Assembly (NCBI GenBank): GCA_017979445.1
Contig: CM030706.1
Coordinates: 5,435,595 to 5,499,594, forward strand
Reading direction: 5' to 3'
Length of the DNA: 64,000 bases
Source: Akebia trifoliata
Lineage: Eukaryota; Streptophyta; Magnoliopsida; Ranunculales; Lardizabalaceae
The stretch's first letter is position 1; every line of letters begins with the position of its first letter. Below, one piece after another: positions 1 to 11,898 of this stretch. The notes under the pieces were generated by a model, which searched no databases, had not been told where the DNA came from, and saw only the letters and a program-made list of their open reading frames with translations. A program made the position numbers and the translations under genes.

Positions 1-14
1 ATACATATCGAGAT

Positions 15-648
15 TGTAGGGGTGTAAATGGGTACCCATTTAACTGTAACTGAGCTTGAACTAGATCTGAAACGAAAACCCTAATTCCGTTTCCTTTTTT
101 ATTAGAATCGGTGAGAGTCAAGTCTAAAATACAACCGAACCGATAAGAATCAGAATCGTTAGATTTTATCAGATGACTACCTGAAACCAATTTATTTTAT
201 TATTTTATTATTTTCTTTTATACTATAAATGATTTAAAATATTCTTTTATTCCAAAATTAATGCATGTTATATAAAGTTCTTCAATTTTTCATATAAATT
301 ATGGATGGGAGTTTAAATTAAGCTCACTCTTCTAAAAATTTATTACTTTTAAAGAAGATAATTTTTTTTTTTTTTTTTTTAAAATCATTAACTTATATCT
401 TTATAGGATAACAAATTATAATTAAGTTAATAATTTTGTCGATAAAATGTTGATTTTTTTTAAGGAATTGTTTTTATAATAATTTGAAATATATTTTTTC
501 ATATGATTCTTGAGAACTGGAACTAATGGGTACTTATTTGGAAATTAGAATCGACAAGAATTGAAATATAAAATAATAATAATTATGATTTTGGTTCCAG
601 CTACCTTGGGAATCGAACTGGAATTGATCCATTAATTGGCACCCCAAC
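15..648. mobile_element. Possible hAT-like non-autonomous element
   Basis: The left end reads TAGGGGTGTAAATGG, and near 635-648 the right side reads TTGGCACCCCA, roughly its inverse. TAGGGGTG ends are typical of plant non-autonomous hAT elements. No open frame lies inside and I could not confirm a target duplication, so the limits are approximate. The right end overlaps the next repeat. Confidence 0.3.
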
Positions 649-982
649 TTTTACTTATTACATTCCAATTAAAAATAAAGAAAATAAGTAAATGATTGCC
701 AAAAATTAAATTTGGGACGCCAATAGAAGCTCTCTCCAATGTTTGTTTCTTCTAGATTTCTATTTTTTGGGTTTATGATTTTATATGAGCCTAATCATAC
801 TCGTAAACAATTGTTGAATTATTTAAATGATGTTATAATGTTTTGCAATGCTTAGATAATAATTTGAGACAAACCTGTGTAATGTTTGAATGGTGCGTTT
901 TAATCTTTATTTGGAGTGTGATAAATAATTTAAGAAGATGGGGGTGTTATAAGTAAAGGTTGGGATGCCAATAGCAACTCTC
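638..982. repeat. MITE family A, copy 1
   Basis: The outer ends carry the pair GGCACCCCAACTTTTACTTA (left) and a rough inverse ending in GCCAATAGCAACTCTC (right). A second internal right-type end lies at about 720-735. Closely similar ends recur near 27638-27947, 29243-29793 and 32377-32673, so this is a dispersed family in the window. It has no coding capacity. Confidence 0.5.
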
Positions 983-1167
983 ATATATATTTTTTTCAAA
1001 TCACCATAGCTTATGTAGAAAATATAAATCTTTTGGATCAACAAAAATTAATTATTTTATTGAAAATATAAAAATCAAAAATTGACTCAATCGAAAGGTG
1101 ATTTAGACATGCCCACCTATGTTTTCTTGAATATTAGAGATACCCCCCCATGTTTTGAAACTGCTGG

Positions 1168-1622
1168 CATGTCTCCCTTGACTTCAGTATTTTAAATAGA
1201 CTAAGGAAAAAGACTCAAATGCCCTTATCTTTAATCTCTAGTAAAATATTCAGATTTTTCTTCTCCAAAATCAATTATCTTCAAGCTTGTCAACCTCCAA
1301 AATTATTATTTTCATCCATCATTTTCTATCTTGTCTCCTTTTGTAAAACATTTTTTATTTTTCTATTCAAAATTTCATCATTTATACTTCCTTAAAAATT
1401 ATATTTTATCTCAAAATTTGAATGTGGAGGACTTGAAGAAGATACAATCTTAAGATAAATGATACTGGTCAAAAATTTATCTAAAGAGATTGTAGATGAT
1501 TGATTTTTTTGGAGAAGAAATTTTTAGGTTTTTTGTTAGATATTTAAAATGAGGGCATTATTAACTTTTCCCCTTAATCTATTTAAAAGATTAAAATATA
1601 GCGGGGAACATCGAAATCATAC
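1168..1622. repeat. Imperfect long inverted repeat, probable MITE
   Basis: A segment near 1172-1225, centred on TTTAAATAGACTAAGG, is mirrored near 1560-1618, centred on CTTAATCTATTTAAAAG. The arms are about 50 bases, with an AT-rich middle and no open frame. Ends and target duplication were not resolved. Confidence 0.4.
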
Positions 1623-4600
1623 ATTTTTGTAACTCGTCCAGATCTTTAAAATCTTGGATCTCGGGCAAGTCGATGTGTGACAAAAGACATTGTGTAAACA
1701 CGAAATCCAATGGTTCATATTTATATGTATCTAGAAAACACGTATCTCAGAAATGTATATCTTGAGGTTAAATTTCAATCATTTGATTTTGTGGTTAAGC
1801 AATTGGGATAATGTGTTTTTTCCATGTGTCATTCTTAAGCACTTATAGGGCATTTAGCCTCCACTTAAAAAAATTGTTGGACAATCTAACAAGTTACCAA
1901 AACGCTAAGAGTGTTCAACGTTTTAATTCATTTTTGATAATTTTTTTAAAAATAGATTCTTTTTTGTAAATATTAAAATATTTAACTCTCTTTTAATAAT
2001 ATTCTCTATTTAAAAAAAAAAAAGGCAATGTATTATAACAAAGGGGTGTAGTTATAGATGAATTGTGTGGTAATATCAAAACTTCCCGTTTTTTTACTTG
2101 CTCATCATCATTGGTTTTAGAGGAATCAACTCGGCCGGTTTAAACGAGATTCTTTCGGTTCAAATCGGTAGATCGCAAAATCCAAATCGGGTTTGAAACC
2201 ATTGGACCGTTTATTAGTTGGCGGTCTTCTTCACCAGTCTGCACTCTCAACGTCTCACAAAGGTTTTCAAATTTAAATAGACTCAGGATCCAATACCGTG
2301 TCCCGTTCCTATACAATAGGATAAGTGTCTACGTGGTACGTTTTAGTTGGTGATTAAACACCTCGAGCTTCTAATCAAGCCGTTCACGCAGCCGAATATG
2401 TTTACTTCCTAATCCGATTGCGCCACGTATTTCTATTGAAACGGGACACCGTATGTGATCTCGATTCAATTTAAAAACCGCTTTCATCAATAATTCAAAA
2501 AAAAAGAAAATTTTCCTCCATTGTTGGTAGCAGAGAGAGTGTGTTAACGAGATCTCTTGGAATCTGATTTGTACTCGAAATTATAAATAACACATCTAAG
2601 ACCTCATCAATTCACGGTGAGAGTTTACAGAATTGTGTTCTGTTACAGAGAGAGAGAACCGAATCGCAATTTTCTTCTCTGTTAATCTTGCTGATATGTC
2701 TTCGTCTATTGCTGATGCTAGGGCTTCTGTCCCCATCGAAGATGAGTGGAAGCAAAATCTCACTCAATCTGTTGATTTGGATCAATTTGAAACTTTGATC
2801 GATCTCGATTGGGAGGAAACCCTAACCTCTGTTAGACAGAAAAACAACATCAATGCCCTAAATCTCATAGAAGAATTGAATCTCTGTTATGGGACCCCCG
2901 CTGTCATCCACCACATGAATGGTTTAGTTTCTGTTAGAATTGCATTGCTAATTGATGATCTTAATGAGAAAGAAATACATTTGAAGGATGCAATCGAATC
3001 TGCAAGAAAAGCGGTTTCGTTATCTCCAAATTGGGCTCCTTATGTTCACTTCTACGCTAATCTACTCTACATTGGTTCGAATGATCGTAAAGGCTATGAA
3101 GAGGTTATTCAAGAATGTAGTCGGGTATTATCGATTGAAAATCCCAACGATCCAGCAAAGGGTAGTCTGCAGGAGATATCCATACGAGAGGCTGAGCAGA
3201 ATATTCGTTTGATTATTCAAAAATCCAACATTGCTTTGATATCAATTTGGATGAAAAAGATTTGGACTGAAATTGGTGGGAATAAGGTTGATTCGGATCC
3301 CACAAAACAGATATCGAAAGACCCAATTGAGGTTGAGTCTCGTAATAAGAGCAAGAAATCGAATAAGACAAGGGAAGAGCGTAGGAAGGAGATTGAAGTT
3401 CGTGTCGCTGCTGCAAGAATCTTGCAACAGCAGCAGAAATCTACTTTGCTCAAATCGAAGAATGTCGAGGGGGAGAATTACCGAGTGAGCAGTCATCGTA
3501 AACACAATAATTTACAAAAGATTTTTCCCTCAGTGTTGGTCAAGAGGAATCATATTCAATCATATTGGAACACTTTGAGTCTCGATAAGAAGCAAAGTTT
3601 GCTCACAGTGAGTGTTCACGATCTCGAAACCCATTGCAAGGATGGATTGGAGATGGAAGTTCTGTCGGAAGCTCTATCTGTTAGCATCGCCAATGGGACG
3701 TGGCAATTCTGGGCTTGCCCAAGCTGCAATGAGAAATTTACCGATTCTTCTTCAATTACGCAACACGTTCTAAGGGATCACATAAAATTCCTATCACAAG
3801 ATTTGCAATCTGTGTTTCCCCAAATAGTTGGAGATCATTGGGTTTCCATGATTCTCAATGGTCCATGGCTTCCAATAGATATTTCTAATGCATTAAGAAT
3901 GCTTGAAGGATCAAAAGATACATCGGAGTCTTCTCCCGACAAGGGGAAGGTTCAACGATCAACGGAGAAAGTATTTTATCTTGGACGTTATTGGCCACTT
4001 TCTGATGATTCCGAGTGTATGGAGTTTCTTGAAAATGTTCAAATTATGCTCCTTTTGCTTCTGAAACATAAATATCTTACTGCGAGTCATATTGCTAAGG
4101 TGATACAATTCTCCATGGACAAGATACAACGTATCCCTCTTGGTTCACGGTTTCTTAACATTGGCTTGGAAAAAACACTTCTTAGCTTATGCTTCTTGTC
4201 ACCTCCACAGCTTAAGAAAGTCCTCAAATTCTTAGAAGAGCTTTCTGATTATTGTGGGTTAGGAAGAGAGATGTATGGGTCCATAGATGAGACGCATAGT
4301 GTCACTCAGGAAATTGAAATCAAAGAGACTATCGTTTTTTCTGGTGGTTCTTTATGTCTCTTTTCGGTGAAGAGTGGCTCCATGGATGATAGTGCTGATA
4401 GCGATCCACTCTTAACCTGGATATTAGAAGGTCCTTCGAGTGGGGAACAACTGGCTTCATGGAAACGTATGAGGGAAGATAAAACATGTCGTGGAATGGA
4501 AATTCTACGAAAAATTTATGAGGAAAATTCCCTCTTAGAGAACTTGTGCAGGACAAAATGTGAGATGCAGAACCGTGTAGCAGCTTTGGACACGGTCAAG

Positions 4601-5967
4601 AGATTATGTCTCAGAGAGCGTAAAGAAAGGGATCAAGCCATCGAATTCATTTCTCAAAGTTATGAGATAGTCCTCCAGAAGCGGAAAGAAGAGCTAGTCG
4701 AGAAGGAAAATGATGAGGTGTTCGATGTTGTATCAGATGTTCTTAATGATGCACAAAGTCTGAAAGTCTCACAGTTTGGATATGAGGAATCTGGCAAAGA
4801 TGAGGATTGGAGAATGCAAGATTTACTGCATCAAGCCGACACTTGCGTAGAAAAAGCATTTCTGAGACACAAGGATTGGTTCTCTGTAGAGGTGGGTGGG
4901 TCTGTTGGTAGTTTTATCTGCAAGACTAAAACCATGACTTGTGGTCCATGACGACGTTTTATTTTAATGACATTGTATTCATTCTTGTAGTTCAGCAAAA
5001 TTGATGCAAATATCACTCACAGTGGCTCTCGTATCTGGGCATTGGAATTTAAACTTAGGTCTTTTTCTGCCATTGATTATCGGATGATTGTTTTGCCTCT
5101 TCTGAAGTCAATCTTGAAGGTCTGTAATGGTATTTTTACTACTTTGTTTTATAGTTCACCTGTTCGGATATAAATTTTCATCTTTTTGGTGTTAACACTC
5201 TTTTTTCCAGTCACACTTAGAGGAACTCGCTGATAAATATGCCACAGAGAAATCTGAGGCTGCAAAAGAGGCATTCTTATCTGAACTAGCTCTCGATGCC
5301 AAAAAGAGTATCAATAAAGGAGGTGATCATTCGAAACAGAAACACAAGTCAAAGAATAAGAAAAAGGGACACCAAAAAGCTAAGGATTTAAAGGTTGTAA
5401 TTGTCTCTGTTTGGTTGGGTTCTTTTATTAGTTGCATAAATATATTAATATCAAAATTCGTTGATGTCGAGGCTAATGCTTTCTGGAATTTTTCAGGCCA
5501 CTGGTGGTGAGAAGGCTAGTTGAAGCATTGCAGAGAACGTGGCACCAGAATTGTCTGTTGTTGACTCAAAGCTTGATTCTGGTGATCCAAATGTTCATGA
5601 GCAGTTGAGACATGGTAATATAGTTAGTTGTGTTGGTGATGATGATTCTTTAGTTAGTTGGAAAAAAAATATTCCATGCTTAGTTGGGTTATGTGATGAA
5701 CGTCGTGATGAGTGCATAAATGCTTTTAAACATGAATATGAAGAATAGGTTTTTCTTGGAAAAATTATTATTTTCTTTGAAAATAAAAAGAAGTAACATT
5801 TACTAGAATTTGTTATAAAAAATGCAAAGTAAAATACACCTTGGTTGGTGGGACTTGACATGTGAATCAAATTAATTAAAAAAGTGGAAAGTAAAGATCG
5901 GTTTCAAAATCTACTTGAGAGGTGGACTCCTTAGGGGATATACCACAAAAAGGTAGGCCAGTCAACT

Positions 5968-6118
5968 GACACACACTCCTTGAAGGAATAGGCCTCTTCG
6001 TTGAGGGATAGGCATTCCAATGGTCAGATGAGTCAGGAAAAGATTACTGGAGACACACTGTGAAGGAATAGGCCTCTCCTTTGAGGGCTAGGTGTTCCAA
6101 TAGTTAGTTGAGTCAGGG
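5968..6118. repeat. Two-copy tandem repeat, about 82-bp period
   Basis: GACACACT..GAAGGAATAGGCCTCT, followed by TTGAGGG-TAGG-TTCCAA and TGAGTCAGG, occurs twice in direct orientation with a few differences. It is non-coding and lies inside the insertion that disrupts the first UCH-related gene. Confidence 0.7.
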
Positions 6119-6869
6119 TTTCTCCGAGTTCTTAGGACGGTATGAGGTTTAGCCCAGGTGTAAAAATTGTAAAATGTAAAGGACAAAAATTGTGAACAAA
6201 GATAAAAAGACTTTTAAGAACGCTTCCGCAAAGAACACAAAAATACAAAAGACATTTCTATTACGAGTATTGTATTGTTTTTTGTTTTTTTGAATTAATG
6301 TTAGTATTGTTAGTATCGTTGCTTGCTCAGCTTCACTGCTCATGGACTTTTCCTGTCCACAAATTTTGAAGAAAGTTGAAGATGCAGATAAGATCAAGAC
6401 AATAGATAACAATTTCTCGGCTTTTAGTTGTCATGTAAAAAATAGTCAAGTGTAGTGTATTTTTTTGCGATGTTTCAATGTATGTCATCATTACAAGTAA
6501 TGTAAATATATTTATCGCTTCCACTTATGAGTCATGGATCATGATCCATCTTTATGGCTGGGATTTTCCAACTGAATAAAAAGTCCGGTCATGGCAATAG
6601 GTCCGTCCTTCTTAAGCACAAAGCCTTTTAGCGTCCCGCCAGCCACTTCCCTACACATTAATCTTCTAAAGCCTCAACCGCCAAATTGAATAAAATGGAG
6701 ATAGTGGGCCAACTCGCCTGGGGCTTCTAGAATTCTTGAAAAGGCCCACAGAAGACCCATTGAAAAAAAAAAAGATGACAATGATATGCACTTCATAATA
6801 CATATAATCCACCTTTCATTGAAACCCATACAACCCATTGTACATCTCCGGAACCCCCAATTGACATGG

Positions 6870-7070
6870 TCATAAACCTTTTTCTAGATCGATTTTGTAG
6901 ACAATCCCAAGTTTCTTGGATCTTAACATTGAGTCAATAGATTCGTTTGCAATTAGCACTTGGGACTCAGCCTTGAGCTTCATTATTGTAGGGGTAAAAT
7001 CTCGGATCTTGTCCATTTCTCGAGATTTAACCAAGAACCAATTAATCTTTGGTTTCCTTGATTCAAACAT
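6870..7070 (-). pseudogene. LINE reverse transcriptase fragment
   Basis: The minus-strand translation contains VLIANESIDS, then KKLGIVYKIDLEKG. This resembles the plant L1-type LINE reverse-transcriptase segment around 'VLIANE.ID' and 'KLDIEKAYD'. Only about 60 residues remain, with no flanking RT motifs in frame. The upstream part of this short frame is not recognised. Confidence 0.6.
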
Positions 7071-9689
7071 ACCATCAAGTCATGCATAAAAAACACAAAG
7101 AAAAGGGGAAAAGAGAGAAAATACAATGCACAAGATTTTTTTGTGGGGTTCATCACAACTCCGGACTTTACTTTACAATCCCTCTCCTCCAATCTTCCTC
7201 CCCCCTTTACATGGTAGCTCCCTCTTTATATAGAAATAGATAAGACTAATCCAGAGAGGAATGAATCAATATATTCCCTCTAATCAAGGGATTCTCAATC
7301 AGTTATTATCCAAATATATTTACTTCTCTATTGGAAAATCTTTAAGTTAAGAATGAGATCCTGATTTTATCTAATTAAGATAATTAACTCTGCCAAGATT
7401 GATCATTAGGATATGCCTCATTCATGTCACATGTCTGATACCATTTTTTACCCGCGCAATTATTATTGATAGACTTCAATCCATTACACTTCCATTCCAA
7501 CTAAGGCAACTTACACAATTCGACAGACCTAAGTGGTATCCATGGGGTCACGCTAATATGATAATATGGATACTTCTATGATATTCATCTCTCATTTTAC
7601 CTTTTTTATGTCGGTTACTTTTTTTAGATAGTGCAGACTTGTATTACATCTCCCCATAACACAAAATTCACTTATAGGATGATCCTGACCTTGCAATTTT
7701 TATCCATTTATTATGTTACTGCAGTAATTCCATTTCCATGTCACATGGAATCACTAGGCAGTGCTAGTGACATTCTGACCTTTTATGTTGCTTTATTTTC
7801 AGATATATTTCAAGCATGTCAAAGTTTTCCAAATGAAAGAATGTGATTGGGACAGGGATGAAAATGAAGTTGGTGAAAACAATTCCTTTGAATGTAATCA
7901 TAAAGGTTGGAAAATCCATAATTTCTAGGAATTGGCAAGTTTTCCATTCCATGATCTTTCATGTGACTTCACTTTACTCTTTTCTGTAGACTCGGACTTT
8001 CTCTTGTAAAATGCAGTCCTTATGAAATTTAACTCAGTTTCGAATTGAATTCTGGAGAAGATCAACATCATTGCATAACACTGTTGGAAATCCTTGTGTT
8101 ATTATCTGGCATTATATGATATTTTTTATGCACTAGGTGAATCAGAAACAGAGATTCAAAGTGAAGTAATCCTACTTGTCTGAGAGTTGCTCTAAGTAAA
8201 TTTTATCCTAATAGTAATCTCTTCCAGGAGGTAAATTCACACAAATGTGCTTGCTTGTGTTCCACACAGGTAAATTTCAAGTCTTAACCCATGATGCAAA
8301 TAATAAATTTAAACATGATTATTTCCACACAGTGTGTTCGCTTTTATTGAAATATATCTAATAGATTCAATACCAATTGACAGGCACAGATGAATGGTGC
8401 TTCTGAAGTATTGGCAGCAATCTTTGACTGCCTCCATATGTCATTTGCTTGTGAATCACGTAAACCCAATGTTGAATTAGAAGAAACCAATTGCATTGGT
8501 TCTTGGGGTGGTTCAAGCAATGCTTGTATAGAACATACTCTTTTTGGAATGAACATCTTTGAGTGTATGAACTGCAATAGTTGTGGTCTGGAATCCAGAT
8601 GTTTGAAGTACACTTCATTTTTCCCCACCATCAATGCTAATGCTCTCCGAACAATGAAGGCATGTATCTTTTTGGAATGAACATCTTGGAGTGTTTAGAT
8701 TGTGGACTTGTTTGTAATTGGTTTCAGACTTCGTCTGCAGACAGCTCTTATGATTGAGCAATGTAGTCCCGGTAATACCAATTACTTGTCAATTCATTCT
8801 GCCTTAGGATAGGTCTAAGATTCCAATTTGTTGTTTTTCCTTGATGTGTATCTTGAATTTCGATTAATCATTTGTGTTAAAGAGAGTTCTTCTTATCAAT
8901 TATTTTGGGCCCTGATTGTTATTTTGTAATTCGTAGGTTTGCTATTGTGGACAACACTATTTATGCTTTATTTATAATAATTGGAATGGAAGATGGTTCT
9001 ATATGACGAACAAACTGTCAATTTCGTTTTATGTATTTTTTTATTTTAATATTGTTTGGTTCTGTTAGTTATGTCCTTTATCTTGTTTTTCTTATCCCAT
9101 TTGATTCATTCAGGTAACGGGAAGTTGGAGCGGTGTAGATTAACTTTTACTTGGAGATTCTCTCAGAATTTGCTCCTTAATGGGGTTGGTGCAACAAGTC
9201 TCTAATGATGGTTTGCTCTCTCAGTGGAAGACCAATGTACTATATAAGAGGTTTCTTGTTTCAAAATGAGGAAAATAGACGACAAAAGAACTCAAACTAT
9301 TTTGGTGAATTGTCAATGGCATACAACATAGTCCCATGCAAAGAAGACCAGTTTTATTGTATCTAAATGTTATGTGTCAAATATAATGTCAATGGTGGAA
9401 ATTTTATTATCGATTGCTCTTCTTTTAGTTGCCGAATTGCTACTTTCAATGCTTTCTTCATGAATAATCCTCAAGTTTTTGGATGATATTTAAGGAATCA
9501 TCAATTCCAACATTTTGTTTTGATTTAGCACAATGTTTGGTAAAAGCAGCTCTTTTTGAACCTTATTGTAAAGCAAATACAAAGCATGTTCTATCATCTT
9601 CAGATGTTTAATATTGGAGATTTACATCACAAGCCATCAAAGAAATATTTTTGTTGCTATTTAGGGTATTTTTGGATCAATGTAGTTGC

Positions 9690-10134
9690 TAGGATTGGCA
9701 ACGGTTCGGTTCGGTACCAGATCAGTGCCACTCCAATACTGATCTGAAATTTTTTAAAGATGTACCCGATCCGAACGGATTAATGAATATGTGAACCGAA
9801 TCTGATCTGTTTCATGTCATCCTTAATCCGAAACCGATCTGAACACATGCCTTATTTTCAAATCACAAGGTTCAAAATTTTAAAATATATAAATTTAAAA
9901 AAAAATCTACTTTCCTACTACAAATATAAAGGGAAATAAAAAAGACAACCATTTTATCTATATGTATTTATATGAAATTAAAAATAATTTTTTTTTATCG
10001 AAATATGTTCAGATCAGATTTTTTTTTATCGGATTGGGGTAGATCCAAATCTTATCCGAAAATCCAATTTTTCATGTTTTTCTGGACTAGATCAGTTCGA
10101 ACATCAGGTATATTTCCAATCATTGCCATCCCTA
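9690..10134. mobile_element. Non-autonomous hAT-type MITE with 8-bp target duplication
   Basis: The ends are inverted: TAGGATTGGCAACGG on the left, and a right end whose reverse complement begins TAGGGATGGCAATG. The flanks are GTAGTTGC (9682-9689) and GTAATTGC (10135-10142), an 8-bp duplication with one mismatch. The size is 445 bp with no transposase frame. TAGGG-type ends with 8-bp duplications fit the hAT superfamily. Confidence 0.75.
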
Positions 10135-10639
10135 GTAATTGCTTCCTAATAATATAGGTTATTTTCCCATGTTTTTTAACAGGATGCAAAATAAGAAAGT
10201 TACAGAAAACTTAACATTGATAGGTTATTTGGGAGGGATGTTTTGTTTGTAAGGTTAATGTAGAAAATATTGAAGGAAAAGTGTGATCTCTTTGGGGTCC
10301 ATATGGTTGTTGGGGGAAGATTGGCATAAAAATGATTTTTCAAAGAAAATCGAATTTTTAGGTGTATTATATTGCATTTCGTAGGAATCATTTTCCTCGA
10401 GAAAATTAATCCTCCTTATGTCACTGTATTAATTTTAAGGGTGATAGCATTATCAGCTAAGTTACTTTGACACCTTTTGTTCTTTTTTCAAAAATTAAAA
10501 TAAAAATAGTCTGTAAGTAGTGATATAATAGTGAATAATTGGAGGATTGAGATCTTTAATCCAAAAAACACATGGTATAACCATGGTTTCAAAACTCGCC
10601 CGAGTCGTCTGAGACATCTCGGTCTCGTTCATGGATGAG

Positions 10640-11060
10640 ACATCAAAATAAACAGTATCGATTTCATAACACCCAGACCGAAAATTTTAATCTTCGGAGT
10701 AATTTTGAGGGAAAAAATAATTACAAGAGAAGAAGTTAGAACAAATCTTAATTTTAAAATTGAATGTAATAGACTTAAAAAGAAAGAAACGCCTATTCCG
10801 GGCCTTTGCACGCACCTACATGAGGTGTAAATCCGAGATTTTGCCCCCCCCCCCCTACGTGCATGCATTAAGGTTTTCGGACCTTAGGTTTTCCTCTTCT
10901 AATTGGAACTTTGGATTTTCCTCTTGGGCCCCCATGTGCGCACGTGAGTCCACCGACTACTTCTATTCACTTTAAAGCTATTAAAAGCACAACTATTTAA
11001 GAATTGCAAATCAATTATTCTCCTAATCAATGTGGGACTATAATTACTCAAGGCAAAAAC
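10640..11060. repeat. Dispersed repeat, related to 52690-53110
   Basis: It shares CTCTTGGGCC followed by a TGTGCGC-rich stretch, then TAAAAGCA..ACTA and an AATCAATGTGGG-type end with the region 52690-53110 (there AATTGATGTGGGG). The two copies are diverged and gapped. Possibly an LTR fragment, but no clear ends were found. Confidence 0.45.
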
Positions 11061-11898
11061 AAAACTATAAATTAAACTTAAAACAATAAAATAAAAAGCA
11101 TAAAGTATAAAACAAACATGGGATTGAATTACCCTATGGTAATAGATTGATTTACCATATGATTAAAACTAATTGAATATTAAAGGATTTTCAAATTCAA
11201 CCTTCTAAATTCCAACAAATATATATAACAAATGACTTTGACCTTGTATAAGAGACTATTATAAAATATAAATAACCACAATACCCTCGTTTCCAACCTC
11301 GTGATAAAAGCATTTTTCGTTTCCACTTTGTTTTTTTTATTTTCTTTCTTAAAATCTATTCTTCTAAAATAATTCTTTAGATAGGTTTTCAACCCATCAC
11401 TTCAACCTCACGACAAGAACCTCTTATTTTTCTTCCCAAAAATGCTATCGTCTTCAACATCCTAAAACTCTATCTCGTTCTTTAGCTTTGATGGTGGAAC
11501 GAGATAGAATATTTAAGTTGAAATCAAGGGTAAAATATTTTTCGCTAGAAGTTAAATAGAATGGGTTTATCATGGAAAAATCAAGGCCAAGAGCGTGATA
11601 GTTTCTCATGTAAGATCAAAGTCAATAGATATCTATTCGAAAACCAAGTTAATAACTTCAAATTTCCAAAATTACGCATTTCACTTATGATGAACGTCCA
11701 TCGACATATGATTACTAGAGTTCGCATGTGCCTATGGCATGAAGAAATTTTGGGTTAATGGGGTAAAAAGATAATATTAATAAAGTTGGAGGGGTATTTA
11801 GAAAAAAGAGGAGAAGAATAATAAATTTAGAGGTATTCTTGAAAAATGGGAAGATAAAGATTGAACATCGAGACACAGAGGAGTGACTATTATATTTA

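Larger units (their letters stand above)
1..2044. other. Intergenic spacer, no gene seen
   Basis: AT-rich sequence with no convincing coding region. It holds several short inverted-repeat transposon remnants, listed separately, and poly-T/poly-A runs near 362-380 and 2010-2024. The remainder shows nothing recognisable. Confidence 0.6.
5615..7804. other. Unrelated insertion replacing exon 5-6 sequence of the pseudogene
   Basis: Homology with the intact paralogue stops near 5615 and resumes near 7805, where the paralogue has only about 0.4-0.5 kb. The extra 2.2 kb contains a two-copy tandem repeat (5968-6118), a LINE reverse-transcriptase fragment on the minus strand (6870-7070) and otherwise unassigned AT-rich sequence. 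A minus-strand TATATAAAG-like motif near 7220-7235 could belong to an LTR, but no LTR ends were found. Confidence 0.6.
2696..9143 (+). pseudogene. UCH-related protein (DUF627/DUF629), C-terminal half decayed
   Basis: The first exon (2696-4891, 732 codons) is open and carries DUF627-like TPR sequence, a complete C2H2-type finger (C341, C344, H357, H362) and DUF629. The start at 2696 matches the paralogue better than the in-frame ATG 21 codons upstream. Exon 2 is 4991-5119 and exon 3 is 5211-5393. Exon 4 starts at 5497 and meets TGA at 5521, giving a possible 844-residue protein without a peptidase. Downstream only relics remain. The active-site Cys box (about 7850-7906) has TGC replaced by TCC at 7884 plus frameshifts. 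The exon 7 relic has a stop at 8023. The exon 8 relic (8384-8659) is open. Exons 9-10 are deleted. Exon 11 (8937 onward) is frameshifted and exon 12 (9114-9143) is shortened. A truncated DUF627/DUF629 protein could still be made. Confidence 0.85.
2045..9557 (+). repeat. Tandem segmental duplication, unit 1
   Basis: From the motif GGTGTAGTTATAGAT at 2045 to AAAGCAGCTCTTTTT at about 9557, this block matches 12626-20916 in the same order. The match covers promoter, exons, introns and about 400 bases of 3' flank. It is interrupted here by deletions and by an unrelated insertion (about 5615-7804). The paralogous unit is separated by about 3 kb. Confidence 0.85.

Noticed and set aside
2633..2695. 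In-frame ATG 21 codons upstream of the chosen start of UCH-related copy 1
   Set aside because: The extra residues have no counterpart in the paralogue, and the downstream ATG lines up with it better. It cannot be fully excluded.
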